Assembly (NCBI GenBank): GCA_030549775.1
Contig: CM060177.1
Span: 60,328,638-60,392,637 of the forward strand
Origin: Tamarix chinensis
Lineage: Eukaryota > Streptophyta > Magnoliopsida > Caryophyllales > Tamaricaceae
Direction: 5' to 3'
Length of the DNA: 64,000 bases
Both the position numbers and the translations under genes were made by a program. Below the pieces are notes generated by a model. The model saw only the letters and a program-made list of their open reading frames with translations. It was not told where the DNA came from and searched no databases. Positions 1 through 11,224 of this stretch are shown here, in pieces (positions within the stretch are counted from its first letter, which is position 1; every line of letters begins with the position of its first letter).

Positions 1-1822
1 GGTTTAAAATTGGAGTTTATTGAGTTTTTCAAGAAAAATAATCTACTATTCATCATTTCAACAAAATAAGTTTTCTCAACAAACCCAATCAACTTGTTGG
101 TAGAATAGTCCATTGATAGACTCAAATTGATAGACTAGTTAGTCGAGCTGAGCATATTTTTTGAACCCATTTTTCTAAAAAAAACTTCTTATACTAACAT
201 AAAACCTTACTAACGCTTGCCAAATTGTCCCTAATAGATTTTTAACCATTTTCATGATGCATTTAGTCAAAAATATTTCCTTAGATTGATCTGAAGGTTA
301 ATCGGGATAATTGAAAGGGAGATATAACCATATCCCTATCTTCTTCCACCTCTCTCATTCACACATTTTAGAGATCAATGCTTTGATCTTAGGCACAAGA
401 GTAGCAGGAATATACCTTCCACACTAATATTCTATTACCTCTATTGTGCATTCTAGTTCTGGTCTAATTGACATACATTATCTAGAAACAACATTTGAGA
501 TTTGGAGAATATGTCAGTATATCTTGGAGAAAATTATCCCTTTTATCTCTAATTCAAGTGGTAATGTATAGTGTTTTTGTGTTTGTTTATGAACCTTTTA
601 TTTTTCCTTTGGATTGGGTGGTTATAAATATCCCTACCCATTAGTTTTACTCACCTTTCTTTCATCCACTGAAATCCTTAAGTCATTATATTCATCTTTC
701 CTACACTTCAAATCTTGTGGTTAAATTACTTACACTTGTCTTATCATTTATCTAGCTCTTTCTTGGTTTAGTTGTCAGAAAAAGAAGAATTAGATTTGGA
801 AAAAGATTGAGTGGTTTAGTTTAGCATTTCTCTCTTGTACTTTAACTATTGTATGTCTTTCTTTTCCATTCTATTTCATATTTGGAAGTATTAAGATTTT
901 TTATGAATTTTCGATTTTAATACTTATTCTTTTGTGGCTTTAAAAGTTTATATTTTCAAACATTGCAATTTCTAATTTAAGGGAATTTTTTCCTACACAA
1001 GCAAGTGATTCTTGCTTCTAAAATGCTTTATGAGTATTACTGCATGATAGGAGTTCCTTTAAGTTGATTCAGTATGTTATCATGAATGTAGAAAACCTAT
1101 TAAAGTAATTTAGATGGATAGATGGTTCATTCTAAGTAAAAAGCATGAAATTTGAAAATAGTAATAATAATAGGATATGATGATTCAATGTTGAGATATG
1201 GAAGTTAATTCAGTTGAAAATGTGTTAGACTATGTTGGTACACGTTATAATGTGGTTAAGGATGATTTATAATTATGATTTTGCCTTAAAAAATGTTTAA
1301 TGATGTTATAGAGCAAACCAATCAATTGGTAAAGTCAAATCATTGACTAGTTCCAAGAACAGTCGATTAGTTGACCCAACCTATCGATCGGTAAGCGTAT
1401 AGAGACCTTAGTCTTGCTCCCTACTTAAACCCATTGAGAGGTTTGGCAGAAGTGATCAATGAATCAATAAATAGTCTACTAGTTTACCCAAACTAATCAA
1501 CAAGTTTGAGGAAAAGCATGATCTTATTGAGTGAAGCTAATCAACTGGTCAACCAAAATCGTTCAACTAATCAACTGGTTGGATCAAATTGATTCATTGG
1601 TTTTACTGGTTTATATGGTTTGTTTTCTTTTAGTTTGGTTATGATTTGAGTCTATGTTTAGGACTATCATATAGTTATTAATTGGTTAAAAAACATATTT
1701 AATAATAGATTAATGGCATAATAAATTGATTAAATTAATCAAATGGATCAAAATGTATGACCTACTCTATGAGCATAGGAATGGCTAAATAGGTATTTCC
1801 ACTTATGAAGTGTGAAGGTCCT
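1..1822 (+). mobile_element. Left part of outermost Tekay-type LTR (nest level 4)
   Basis: No gene is visible here. The stretch is AT-rich with a TATAAATA motif near 622, the spacing expected for a related LTR that starts about 250 bp left of the window, and a short AAT repeat near 1166-1180. It resumes at 24522 and ends at 26054 with the family ending GGTGTTACA, because a younger LTR was inserted at 1823 (flanks GTCCT and ATCCT). Around 1310-1610 there are diverged direct repeats of an atcaactggt-like motif that I cannot explain. The assignment as LTR rests on the nested geometry and the shared landmarks; the left boundary is not visible. Confidence 0.6.
622..630 (+). promoter_or_regulatory. 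TATA box of the level-4 LTR
   Basis: TTATAAATA followed by a C-rich run (tccctaccc). The other Tekay-type LTRs here have CTATAAATA or TTATAAATA followed by CCCCC or CCCG about 850-900 bp from their start, so this is the likely promoter of the outermost LTR. Confidence 0.5.
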
Positions 1823-2099
1823 TGAAATACCTCAAAATCCTAATTTAAAAATTTATGATAAAATAAGGATTTATTAGAAAAATTAATTAAATATATTATT
1901 TTATTAAAATAAGGGAGTATTTAAGACAAAAAAAAGGAAAATAATAAAGAATTTACTTAAGGGAATATTAGAGTATTTTGCTAGTTAAAAATAGAATTCC
2001 CGAAAAATTACCCAAAATATCCTAAATTAATATAAAAAGGAGTTTAATTATTATTTTACTAATATTTAATATTTTCAAATATTCAAAAATACCAAAATA

Positions 2100-3260
2100 T
2101 CCTAAACACCCCAACCAACCTTTTTTTTCCTTTTTCCCTTTTTCCTTCCTTTTTCCTTTTTCTTCCTTCTTTCTCTACTTTCTCCTTTTTCTTATTCACC
2201 CCTTCCTCCCCGGATTGGGCCACGCCTGGCCCAACTTTCCCCTCCCTCTCTTCTCTCCCTAGTACGACCCAGCCTGCCATATTTTATTTCTTCTCCTCCC
2301 TCACCCATCGATTCTCTCCCTCTTTTTCATTCTTTCCTTTTCCCCTAGACTAATCGACCCAAACCTTCCTTCTTCCTCCTCTCTTCTCCCCGTCCTCATG
2401 TTGTAGGTCGTCCTGCAATTCTGCCATCGTCCTCTCCTCTACCCCTATACCACTGACCCACACCTCCATTTTCTCTCCCCCGTTCTTTTCCTTTTCCTTT
2501 CCACCCCCAACCTGCCTTGTACCTCATTCCACACATGCCCCTTCATTGTTCATTTCTCTCCCCTTACCGACTACACCTTTCAATTTTGAATGCTTGTACT
2601 AGCCTACCACTATCAACCGGCGAGCCCTGCCTAACTTGCCCCACTTTTCCTCTCCCCCCTTTATCTTATCCTCCCTCCATTGACCTATAAATACCCCCTC
2701 TTTACTCTACCTAGAAACTTCAACATATTTGCACCACCGCCACTTCAAATGCCACCCTAACCGATACCAAGCAACATTGCTACTCAAAACACCAGCCAAA
2801 CCCTTCCTTACATTACCCTACACCTAAATGATCCACTCACCACCCTTGGTTCCCCCTACACATGCCACCTCAACCTTGTAAAGTTGGCTACTCGACCTGC
2901 CCCTTGGCACCCATCGTCACCCCTCTCGCCACCGAGTGTCGCCTCCTTCGCTGCAATCACCACCTCCCCTACAACCTAATCAATTTAGCAGGACCTCCTC
3001 TACCTTTCCCTTCCCTTATTTCTCCCTTTCTCCCTCTCCTTCATCCTCCCTCCTTCTCCACCACCTCGGCCACCACAACCACATGTGCTGCAACCCTTGC
3101 TGCACCACCACCACCACTCCAACCCTCTTACCCTAGAGATTCCACCACCACAACAACCACCATATCACTCTCTCTCTTATAGCCCTGAAAGACCACATCT
3201 TCCAAACCACCACTTCCACCACCACCGCCACCGCCACCTAGCTACCACCTTCACAAAGTT
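2100..3260 (+). other. Pyrimidine-rich tract of the level-3 LTR
   Basis: About 1.15 kb of C and T with very few G on this strand, spanning the TATA box. Open frames here (for example 2862-3182) encode Pro/Ser/Thr-rich low-complexity strings and are composition artefacts. The same skewed tract lies at the same place in every Tekay-type LTR of the window. Confidence 0.75.
2685..2693 (+). promoter_or_regulatory. TATA box of the level-3 LTR
   Basis: CTATAAATA followed by CCCCCTC, 862 bp from the LTR start. Spacing and context match the TATA boxes of the other LTRs. Confidence 0.65.
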
Positions 3261-3309
3261 GTGCCCCAACCCTTTCTAGCCTTTAAGTATAATTTATTTA
3301 GTGTAATTA

Positions 3310-3394
3310 TTATTCTAACCATATTATTATCATCATCATCATTATTATCATTATCATCATCATCATCATCATCATTATTATTATCATTATCATT

Positions 3395-3449
<55 letters not shown>

Positions 3450-3462
3450 CCATCATCATCAT

Positions 3463-3507
<45 letters not shown>

Positions 3508-3529
3508 AACGACTATTACTATTATCATT

Positions 3530-3560
<31 letters not shown>

Positions 3561-3561
3561 A

Positions 3562-3597
<36 letters not shown>

Positions 3598-3644
3598 AAC
3601 GACTATTACTATGATCATTATCATCATCATCATCATCATCATCA

Positions 3645-3693
<49 letters not shown>

Positions 3694-3695
3694 TA

Positions 3696-3729
<34 letters not shown>

Positions 3730-3830
3730 CATCATCATCATCAGCATCATCATCATTACTATTATTATTATTACTATTATTACTATTATTATTATTATTA
3801 TTATTATATTTATTATTGCTAATACTGTTA
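3310..3830 (+). repeat. Compound ATC/ACT/ATT trinucleotide microsatellite
   Basis: About 520 bp of trinucleotides in register: ATC runs, then ACT runs, then a long ATT run. A block consisting of an ACT run, the interruption aacgactattactat and an ATC run occurs twice (about 3465-3550 and 3560-3640), showing segmental duplication inside the array. It begins about 620 bp downstream of the TATA box, as do the shorter AAT arrays in related LTRs. Confidence 0.95.
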
Positions 3831-4029
3831 ATAATATCTTATCATTGACTAATACAACCACCTAGACCTATTTTGGCTAATAATAGCATGATTAACCATT
3901 TTCAATGTAATATCCTTATTTTTACTACTAAAGCAACTATTTTTATTATTATCCCTAATAGTATATTATAATAGAGGTGAGTAGAAATTAATGAAAATAT
4001 TAATAAGAGGGATTGTAACCCTAGTATTT

Positions 4030-4115
4030 CCCCTCTTATAGGTGAACCAAGTCCAACCCCTAAGGAGGCGTAGGAGCATGCTCCAAGTCCGGTGTCATTT
4101 TAGGAAAGGGTATGG
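4030..4115 (+). promoter_or_regulatory. Conserved leader block with GGAGCATGCTCC palindrome
   Basis: The block begins with CCCCTCTTATAGG and contains the perfect 12-bp palindrome GGAGCATGCTCC (4073-4084), then CCAAGTCCGGTGTC. The minus-strand LTRs carry near-identical blocks at 10774-10855, 19760-19845, 34270-34352 and 48526-48606. The splice-donor-like AGGTAAGG present in those is AGGAAAGG here. The function is unknown. Confidence 0.6.
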
Positions 4116-5309
4116 TTAAGGCCTATCGTGTGTGTAATATGTGTTACGTATGTTGATTATATGTGTGTACCTTATATATTATGGATTATGCTCTTGAAGC
4201 GCAGCTTGCTAAGCATGGAGCTAAGATAAGTTGCATATGTTTTATGGCATGTGTAATATAGTATTATTACTTATACTTGGAATGTGCTTATGTAATATTG
4301 CCCTTAATGGCATATATGATAGGAAGCCTTAAATAGTGTGATTTGGTTGTGATAGAAATGAAAAGAGTGAGGAAAGTGAATTGAATTGAGGGTGGTAAGG
4401 ATGGACTAAAATTCTTATAACCTATGGGTGGACAAAAAGGAGGAATAATGGGAACAAATTAAAAGAATGGACCAAAACATGCATAGGAAGTGTAGGGTTA
4501 CATGGGATGGTTAGCCTTTACTTGGAGATGAACTTTACTTGGAAAATGTTTACTTGAGAGTTAAGTAAGGTAAAGAAATAATTATTAGAGTTATTAGGGT
4601 CCATATGTGAAAATTAGTATATGGGTTGGTATAAGGATGTATGAGGGACTTACTTAAGGTTTTGGGATGAAACCCAAAGTGAGAGAAGTATGCAAGGAAG
4701 GGAAAAATGATCAAAAAGGGTAGAATATGGAATAAAGGATGAAAGGGGTGTTAGATAGAGGAAAGTTGAGCCAAGTGAGAAGAGGTGTTTGGAAATTGAG
4801 GGGGGACATAAAATAAATGAAAAGTACTAGGGTTTCGGGGAGCAAATTAGTGTTTTTATGATCATGTGTAGATGTTGGGTAGTGAGTTTGAAATTTTAGG
4901 TGTGGTTCAATAGAAGTGATGGTATTTATAACAAAGAAGCGTATGGGTTGTGTAAGATGAGGGGGGGTGGGTAAGTGAGGCCATATAGCCTAGATTAGGG
5001 TTTAAGAGGGAAACCATAGAGAGCAAAGAGGAGTCAAAATAGAATTATAGGGAGTGAGTCTTAGACCAAGTGTAGAAGAGTTTTGGGTTCTCATGGTGAG
5101 TGGGTAAAGAAGGGGAGGAAGTCTTAGGGTTATAGGTTGTGTAAAGGTCCCAAGATATAGGACCGGGTTTTCGAGGGAACTGAGAACAAAAAGGTGATCA
5201 TAGGAAGTCTAGTTGGTCATGCATGTCTATCCTGGGTTGTGTGTAGAATAAGATACAAATAAAACACTAAACACTTAAAGTAAAAGATTATTGAGTCGGG
5301 ATTATTGAG

Positions 5310-5462
5310 GATATTTTTCTAGTCGGTCAGCTATAATAGTGGTCAAGTGTGTTTGCCTTGTGGAGTGATATCCAATCCACCAGCTATAATAGCGGTCAAG
5401 TGTGTTCTACTTTGTGGAGTGTTTCTAGTCCACTAGCTATAATAGTGTGGGATTCTGAGCTT
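5310..5462 (+). repeat. CACCGGCTATAATAGTGG-type array, first half (level-3 LTR)
   Basis: Three diverged units of the form (g/c)tccac(t/c)agctataatagtgg separated by about 55-60 bp. The array is broken by the level-2 LTR and resumes at 23880. It is the counterpart of the CCGGTGGACCGG arrays in the minus-strand LTRs. Confidence 0.7.
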
Positions 5463-5814
5463 GATAAACCAAACATTATGTAATCCCCCAAAATTTTAAA
5501 AAACCTATAATTTAATAAATAGCTTTTATTTGAAATAAATTATCTTTTAAAATTATTTAGTTTAATTATTTTATGGATTTTTGAGTATATAAATTGAGAT
5601 AGGAGTATTTAATAAATTAAAAAAAGTTATTTGGTTATTTTATCATATTATTTTAATTTAAATAATTTTTCAAACTAATATTTTACTAAAATTACCCTTT
5701 TTGAACCAATATATTAAATTATATTGAATTAAATTATTAAATTAAATGATTTATCAAAAATATTATATTTTATTATTTTCGAAATTAAATTAAATTATTT
5801 TTCCCTATTTTCCC

Positions 5815-7060
5815 AGTTTTCTTTTTTTTTTCTTTTTTTTTCCTTCTCCTTTTTCTCATTTTTCCTCCTTTCTCACTTTTTCTTTTTTTCTTTTCCTGGC
5901 TTGGGGCTGCCAGGCTTGCTCCCTCCTCCCCCTACACTTGGGCCTCGGTCCACTCCTCCCTTCCTCTCCTCATCGCGTGCCAACCAACCGAGCCCAACCT
6001 CCCCCCCTCTTTTCTTTCTTTCCTTTTCTCCCCCTACCTTAGCGAGCCCAACTCCTTATTTTTCTTCCCCTTACGCGTCGGCTTGCTACACATCCCCCTT
6101 CCCTTTCTTTCTTCTTCCTCCATACCCATCCAACGTCCTCCCTGGCCTATCTTTGTCGGACAGCTCTACCACCTCGAGCAGGTCAACCACCGCCTCACTA
6201 CCACCACTACAACCCTCCCTCTCTCCCCCCCGGTCCTTTTTTCACAATTTTAAACCCCTACAGGCCATGCACTCCCATCACACATGGCCTCCATTTTCCC
6301 CATCTTTCCTTCCTTCTCCCTACCACCCTACCACCTCCCATGCCACCCAAAACGTACCATACACTGATCAGCCACCTATTGACCTCTCTCCCCTCTTCTT
6401 TTTCTTCTCATCACTGGCCTTCCTGCCCCATATTTTTCAAGCACTTCCCCCCAATCTCCATCCCTGCATTTTTCCTCCTTCATCCTTTTCTCCCCTTTTT
6501 GGCACCACCATCGCCCTCCGCCGCACCAACCCCTTGAAGCACCTTCCACACCCTTCTACTCTCGCCCTACACCACTACAACACCACACAAGCCACCTCGT
6601 AGCTCCTCCTTTCTCCACCTCTTCTTTTTCTCCTCATTTTTCTCCCTTCTCTGCAACCCCCTGCAACCCCAGTGTTCGCTGTCATCCGGCCACCTCTGCC
6701 GCTACCCAAACAACCAATCAACTCCCTATAACCTCCTCTACCACCCCCACACCTCCTTTGTTCGAAAAAATCCCCGCACCCCTTCATTTTGCTTCTCACT
6801 TTTCCTTCCTTCTTAGCGATGCTCACCCCAAAAACCCCCTTTACCGCCTCGCCGCCGCTGCCTCCGCCGCCATTGGTCACCGATAACCCATCCCCAACCT
6901 CCACCTACACCCTCTATTCACTCCTACACCCTTCCCTAGCCTCCAATCCTCCCTCACCTACCCTCTTTTCTAGCTCCAAAGCCTCAACCCGAAAATGACC
7001 ACCTCTCCCTTCTACCTCCCTACCTTCGACCCTTTTTCCCCATTACAATCTGCATGTGGC
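5815..7060 (+). other. Pyrimidine-rich tract of the level-2 LTR
   Basis: A C/T-rich strand over 1.2 kb, the counterpart of 2100-3260. The 233-codon open frame at 5901-6602 is Pro/Ser/Leu-rich with no recognisable domain and is most likely a product of composition. 7061-7740 is AT-rich LTR sequence in which I see nothing further. Confidence 0.7.
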
Positions 7061-7740
7061 TCACGCTGCTCATGCAGCATGAGTTCCACATTATTTTGGG
7101 ATTTTTGTGTTTAATTATTAAGGTATATTAATAGTTAAGTAAAGGGCGTTATTAATTAATTTTTTTATATAATGTTGTATCCTCTTAATTTCCTACTTCT
7201 AATATAATAATTATTGACATTATTTTTAGGTGTTGATTTTGCTATTTAAATCTTGAATCTTTAATCGAGATACCAGTATAGTTTGATTTTTTCGGGAATT
7301 AAGGTAATCGTTAAACCCCACTTAAACGCATAGATAAACGTATGTTTGCACATTAGGGTTTTTGATACATTATTATGCTTGTTAAATGTTTGTTAACATT
7401 ATATATATTTTTCTTGTATTGATTAATAAAAGGGAAAGTATGCTAGTTATGTACTATGTGTGGAAATATTTCTTAAGGAGAGAGTTTGAATATTAATGAA
7501 AGTGTTAAGTACTTATCTACGTCATATTATGTTATTGTGACCATTTATGCATGAATAATATTATTATAAGCCCTAGGGGCATTTTAGTAATATTTCTTGT
7601 GGAAGAATGTGGCCTAATATATGTGGGTGCGAATAAGTATTATATTAAAATATAATAGATGGTGGAGTTGGATATCGTTAATTGAGTATTAATATTATTA
7701 TTCCATGTTGAAATGTTAGTTTAATAAAAGTGGTGTAATA

Positions 7741-8548
7741 AGGGGCAAGATGGTAACTTTGGGTGAAAAGGGGTAAAATGATAATTTTATAAGTAAAAGG
7801 ATATTGTGGTAATTTTATAAATAAAAGGAGATTATGGTAATTTTGGGAGTAAAGTGTAAAGTGGTAATTTTGGAGGCAAAAGGGTAATATGGTAATTTTA
7901 TAAGTAAAGGGGTATTATGGTAATTTAATTGTAAAGGGTAAAGTAGTAATTTTGGAGGCAAAAGGGTAATATGGTAATTTTATAAGTAAATGGAAAAAGG
8001 GTAATTTTATAAGTAAAAGGGTATTGTGGTAATTTTGAGAGTAAAGGGTAAAGTAATAATTTTGGAGGCAAAAGGGTAATATGGTAATTTTATAATTAAA
8101 GAGCAAAATGGTAATTTTATTATTAAAGGGTAAATTGGTAATTTTATAGTTAAAGGGTAAAATGGTAATTTTATATTTACGGGCAAAATGGAAATTTTTT
8201 AATAAAAGAGCAAAATAGTAATTTTGTAATTAAAGGGTAAAATGGTAATTTTGTGATTAAAGGGAAAAATGGTAATTGTTTAAGTAAAATGATAAAATGG
8301 TAATTTTGTGAATAAAGTAATTTTGTAAGTAAATGGATAAATTGGTAATTTGTAAGTAAAAGGGGTATTATGGTAATTTGGAAGAGAAGGACAATTTGGT
8401 AATTTAATCAACTAAAGGGTAATTGGTAATTATGATAATATAGAAGGGAAAATTGGTAATTTAATGAACTAAAGGGAAAATTGGTAATTATGATGCTATA
8501 GAAGGGTAATTTGGTAATTTATGCAACTAAAGGGGCAATTTGGTAATT
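7741..8548 (+). repeat. Degenerate 28-bp AT-rich minisatellite
   Basis: Roughly 25-30 imperfect copies of gggtaaaatggtaatttt followed by ataagtaaa-like sequence, with unit length varying around 25-30 bp. It continues for a short distance after the inserted chromovirus (21608-21665), so the insertion landed within the array. Only this LTR carries it. It ends beside sequence matching the region that follows the palindrome block in related LTRs. Confidence 0.85.
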
Positions 8549-8553
8549 ATAAC
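8549..8553 (+). repeat. Target site duplication ATAAC (left)
   Basis: ATAAC directly before the element; the identical ATAAC follows it at 21608-21612. A perfect 5-bp duplication fixes both ends of the chromovirus. Confidence 0.95.
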
Positions 8554-8558
8554 TGTAA

Positions 8559-8700
8559 CACCCCCAAAATTCACTACTGAAAAATTTCGTTTAAAGGAAA
8601 GAATTAACGGAAGCGAAATAAGAAAACCGTGAATTATGGGAAATGTTACCGCCACACTCAGTACCAGACCGGTTCACTCCTACCGTTCCAGTACCGAGTG
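8559..8700 (-). promoter_or_regulatory. U5-side hairpin pair (46-nt hairpin and terminal stem)
   Basis: In sense orientation the segment 8700-8655 folds into a 46-nt hairpin: an outer 10-bp stem CACTCGGTAC/GTACTGAGTG, an inner stem, and the loop TAGGAGTGAA. Downstream, 8643-8629 pairs with 8574-8561 (AATTCAC with GTGAATT, then CCC with GGG). The hairpin ends 101 nt from the LTR end and recurs at the same distance in other families. The fold was made by hand. Confidence 0.55.
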
Positions 8701-9081
8701 CTAAGGCTAAAATGGATTACCATCAGACAAAAGCTAATACTTAAAACGAAGATTCATAAGGAAGTAAAATAGTTCACAATATAAAGTTCAGAGTGCGCAT
8801 AAAAAGGTTTACAAGCCAAAGGGGTACATAGACAAGGTTCTCGAGGAACAAAAGTATCGTACGACAAAACATAACTAAAATAAAACAATACAGGGTAAAA
8901 TAAAACGAAAAGGAGAGTCCGGCCATGTTGCTCTCGGTCCCCAAGCCAAGTCTAGGCTCCTTTCTCAGCCCCGCCCAATGCCTCGTAAGAGTCGTAGGCA
9001 TCGAATATATCGTCTCCTACCTGCACAAACTCAGGTGGGTCCTCTACTCGTGGGAATGAGCAGCACCCATGAAACGGGTGG

Positions 9082-9100
9082 TCAGTACGCTACGTACTGA
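9082..9100 (-). promoter_or_regulatory. TTACTCAGTA hairpin
   Basis: TCAGTA cgtagcg TACTGA in sense orientation, preceded by GTTACCTTAC and followed by CCACCCGTTTCATGG. Counterparts occur at 18066, 23374, 24175, 25601, 31891, 37805 and, decayed, 51831. Confidence 0.5.
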
Positions 9101-9289
9101 GTAAGGTAACAAATGTGCAAAGGCCAGCATACAAAACACACAACACAGTACACATAGCATAATCACGTGAGCAACATGTAGTAGAAAAGATGATAAAATC
9201 TAGTTACAGTCCGGATAGTCTTATTCTTCGGATCTCTGGTAAATATAGAGTCGATTCATAGCATAGTCTTTATCAATTCATATGAGTGC

Positions 9290-9620
9290 GGGAACCCCAC
9301 TATTATAGCCGGTGGAACGGTCATGATGGTCATGCCCTGCCACTATTTTAGCCGGTGGACCGGTCATGACGGTAACATACCCTACCACTATTATTCGCCG
9401 GTGGACCGGTCTGGCCCCGACTCACATGATGTTTCACTGTAATTACTTCGTATCTTTCCAATGTCTTATCGTTATTACGTTCGGTTTGTTGAGCACGGAA
9501 TCCCCCCATATTATAGCCGGTGGACCAGTCATGAGGGTAACATACCCTGCCACTATTATTGCCGGTCGACCGATCATGTAGGGCACCCCGGCCCTAGCCA
9601 CTATTATTCGCCGGTGGACC
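9290..9620 (-). repeat. CCGGTGGACCGG tandem array (3' LTR)
   Basis: Units with the core cactattatagCCGGTGGACCGG followed by tcatgagggtaacataccctgc-like spacers, six cores at about 50-60 bp spacing with one longer gap. CCGGT...ACCGG is self-complementary, and each unit also has CCAC...GTGG. The copy at 18275-18610 in the other LTR has the same layout. Confidence 0.85.
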
Positions 9621-10544
9621 GGTCTGGGTCCGGCTCAACATCTTTCTCTTTAAGTGATTAGTGTCTTAACATATCTTATTTGAAGGAATTTTCCCTTGAC
9701 ATGCACGACTAACTATATCCACCCTTATCCTCCTAGGAGGGCCCGTCCATATCTTGGGACTCTTGCGCCCTTATCACACCTCGATATACATTCTCTTTTA
9801 CGCTTACTCAAAATGGAAACCAATTCCTAAGGGTGTGGGTTAAGGCGCAACACCTCGTGACATCCATTCCACATGTTATCTCCCTCTAGGGTTTCCCTTA
9901 GAAACCCTAATTGGACCTATGTGGCCCCACTTTCTCTCACTTACACTACCATTACTCCATTTATCGTCCCACTCCTCATCTCATTTAGATCAAATCCCAA
10001 ATCGTATCGCTTTACCCCTTGATTCCACATATGATCGAAAAACCCTAGTTGGCCATTTCAACCCTAGTACCTTTCTTCTCCCACAAGTAACCCCTCTCTT
10101 TTCCACCAAATATCTCTTCTCTCCCATGACACCCAAAATCACCCATTATACACCAATTTCCACCTTTAACCCGTAATCCACTCTCCCTTAATCATTTACT
10201 TCCACATTTTCCAGGTTATTACTTTCTCCCAAAAACCCTAATCGGGTCCCTTATACACCCTTACATTGACCTACGTATTATTTTTCATCCCAAGTCTCCA
10301 AACACTCCACAGCTCTCCCTTTAGCTTATTTATACCTTAATACAACTTTTCTCACGTCACGATCATCCCCATGCAAGTTTTATCCCCCCCCCATGCAAAC
10401 TCTCGAAGTTCCCATGCAAACCCTAAAATTTCCATGCATAGTTCTTACCTCTTATTCATTTTGGTCAACCTCATACCCCCTTTAGCAACTCACTTCTCAT
10501 TTATTTCTTTTGTCCTTTCATCTCCATGTCATAATAATAATTAC

Positions 10545-10568
10545 CCTAACATGCATGTCCTAGAGGGT
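10545..10568 (-). promoter_or_regulatory. Conserved ACATGCATGT block
   Basis: In sense orientation CCCTCTAGGACATGCATG followed by TTAGG, with the 10-bp palindrome ACATGCATGT. Near-identical copies are at 19531-19554, 34067-34090, 48303-48326 and, with one change in the palindrome, 21927-21949. Confidence 0.55.
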
Positions 10569-10773
10569 TAAATCATGCCACAGCACATCATAATCACCAC
10601 GTATGGATATCACATTCATGTTATAAGAAAACACATACCACGTACCTTAACTCCAAGTTGCGCTACGCATAAAACATGTTAAGGATAATCATGTGATACA
10701 CAACAGGACATGATATATATACAAGGCACCCAAGGCATACAAGTCACATAACACGTAAGAACCTTAGCCACAT

Positions 10774-10855
10774 CCTTACCTAATACGACACCGGTCTTGG
10801 AGCACGTTCCTACGCCTCCTCCGGGTTTTGACTTGATTCGCCTATAAGAGGGAAA
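10774..10855 (-). promoter_or_regulatory. Conserved leader block: palindrome and splice-donor-like site
   Basis: In sense orientation it runs CCCTCTTATAGGCGAATC, GGAGGCGTAGG, GGAACGTGCTCC (10799-10810), GGTGTCGTATT, AGGTAAGG (10774-10781). AG/GTAAGG is a strong match to a plant 5' splice site. The equivalent block in the 5' LTR is 19760-19845. Confidence 0.5.
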
Positions 10856-10936
10856 GACTATGGATTAAATTCCCTCTAACCAAATTGACTAGCCTTCCTA
10901 CCTTACCCTTATCACAACTTACCATTAGGGCTAAAA

Positions 10937-10976
10937 TAATAATATACTAATGGTGACAAGGAACTAAATAATAATA

Positions 10977-11013
<37 letters not shown>

Positions 11014-11200
11014 CATAATAATAATGATAATAGTAATACTAGTAATAATAACAATAAGGATGTTAAAATAATAATACTAGAGTTATAGGTCATTAATAAT
11101 AGTAATAAAAACAGTTACAAATTTCAAGGTTAGATTAAATAATAATATTAATAATAATAATTATAACATTAAGGATAATATTAATAATACTACTAAAAAT
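10937..11200 (-). repeat. AAT microsatellite cluster (3' LTR)
   Basis: Runs of AAT on the plus strand, the longest at about 10967-11013, with scattered interruptions. It lies 0.5-0.8 kb downstream of the TATA box in sense orientation. Run lengths differ from the partner LTR (19920-20165). Confidence 0.9.
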
Positions 11201-11224
11201 AGTTAGCATTTGTATAACAAGGGT

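Noticed and set aside
1310..1610. Repeated atcaactggt/gtcgattagt motifs as a possible regulatory array
   Set aside because: Copies are short, diverged and irregularly spaced; I could not define a unit or find it in other LTRs here.
3261..3865. Open frames of 84-183 codons on both strands with poly-Ser, poly-Leu, poly-Ile or poly-Met runs
   Set aside because: They are translations of the ATC/ACT/ATT microsatellite in its different phases, open only because no phase contains a stop.
7915..8106. A 63-codon frame with repeating Leu/Ile/Tyr-rich motif
   Set aside because: It is a translation of the 28-bp minisatellite.
8774..9001. A 75-codon frame with hydrophobic stretches, also open at 17758-17985
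   Set aside because: The two copies are nearly identical only because partner LTRs are nearly identical; it overlaps conserved RNA structure, is absent from the other LTR families and resembles no protein I know.
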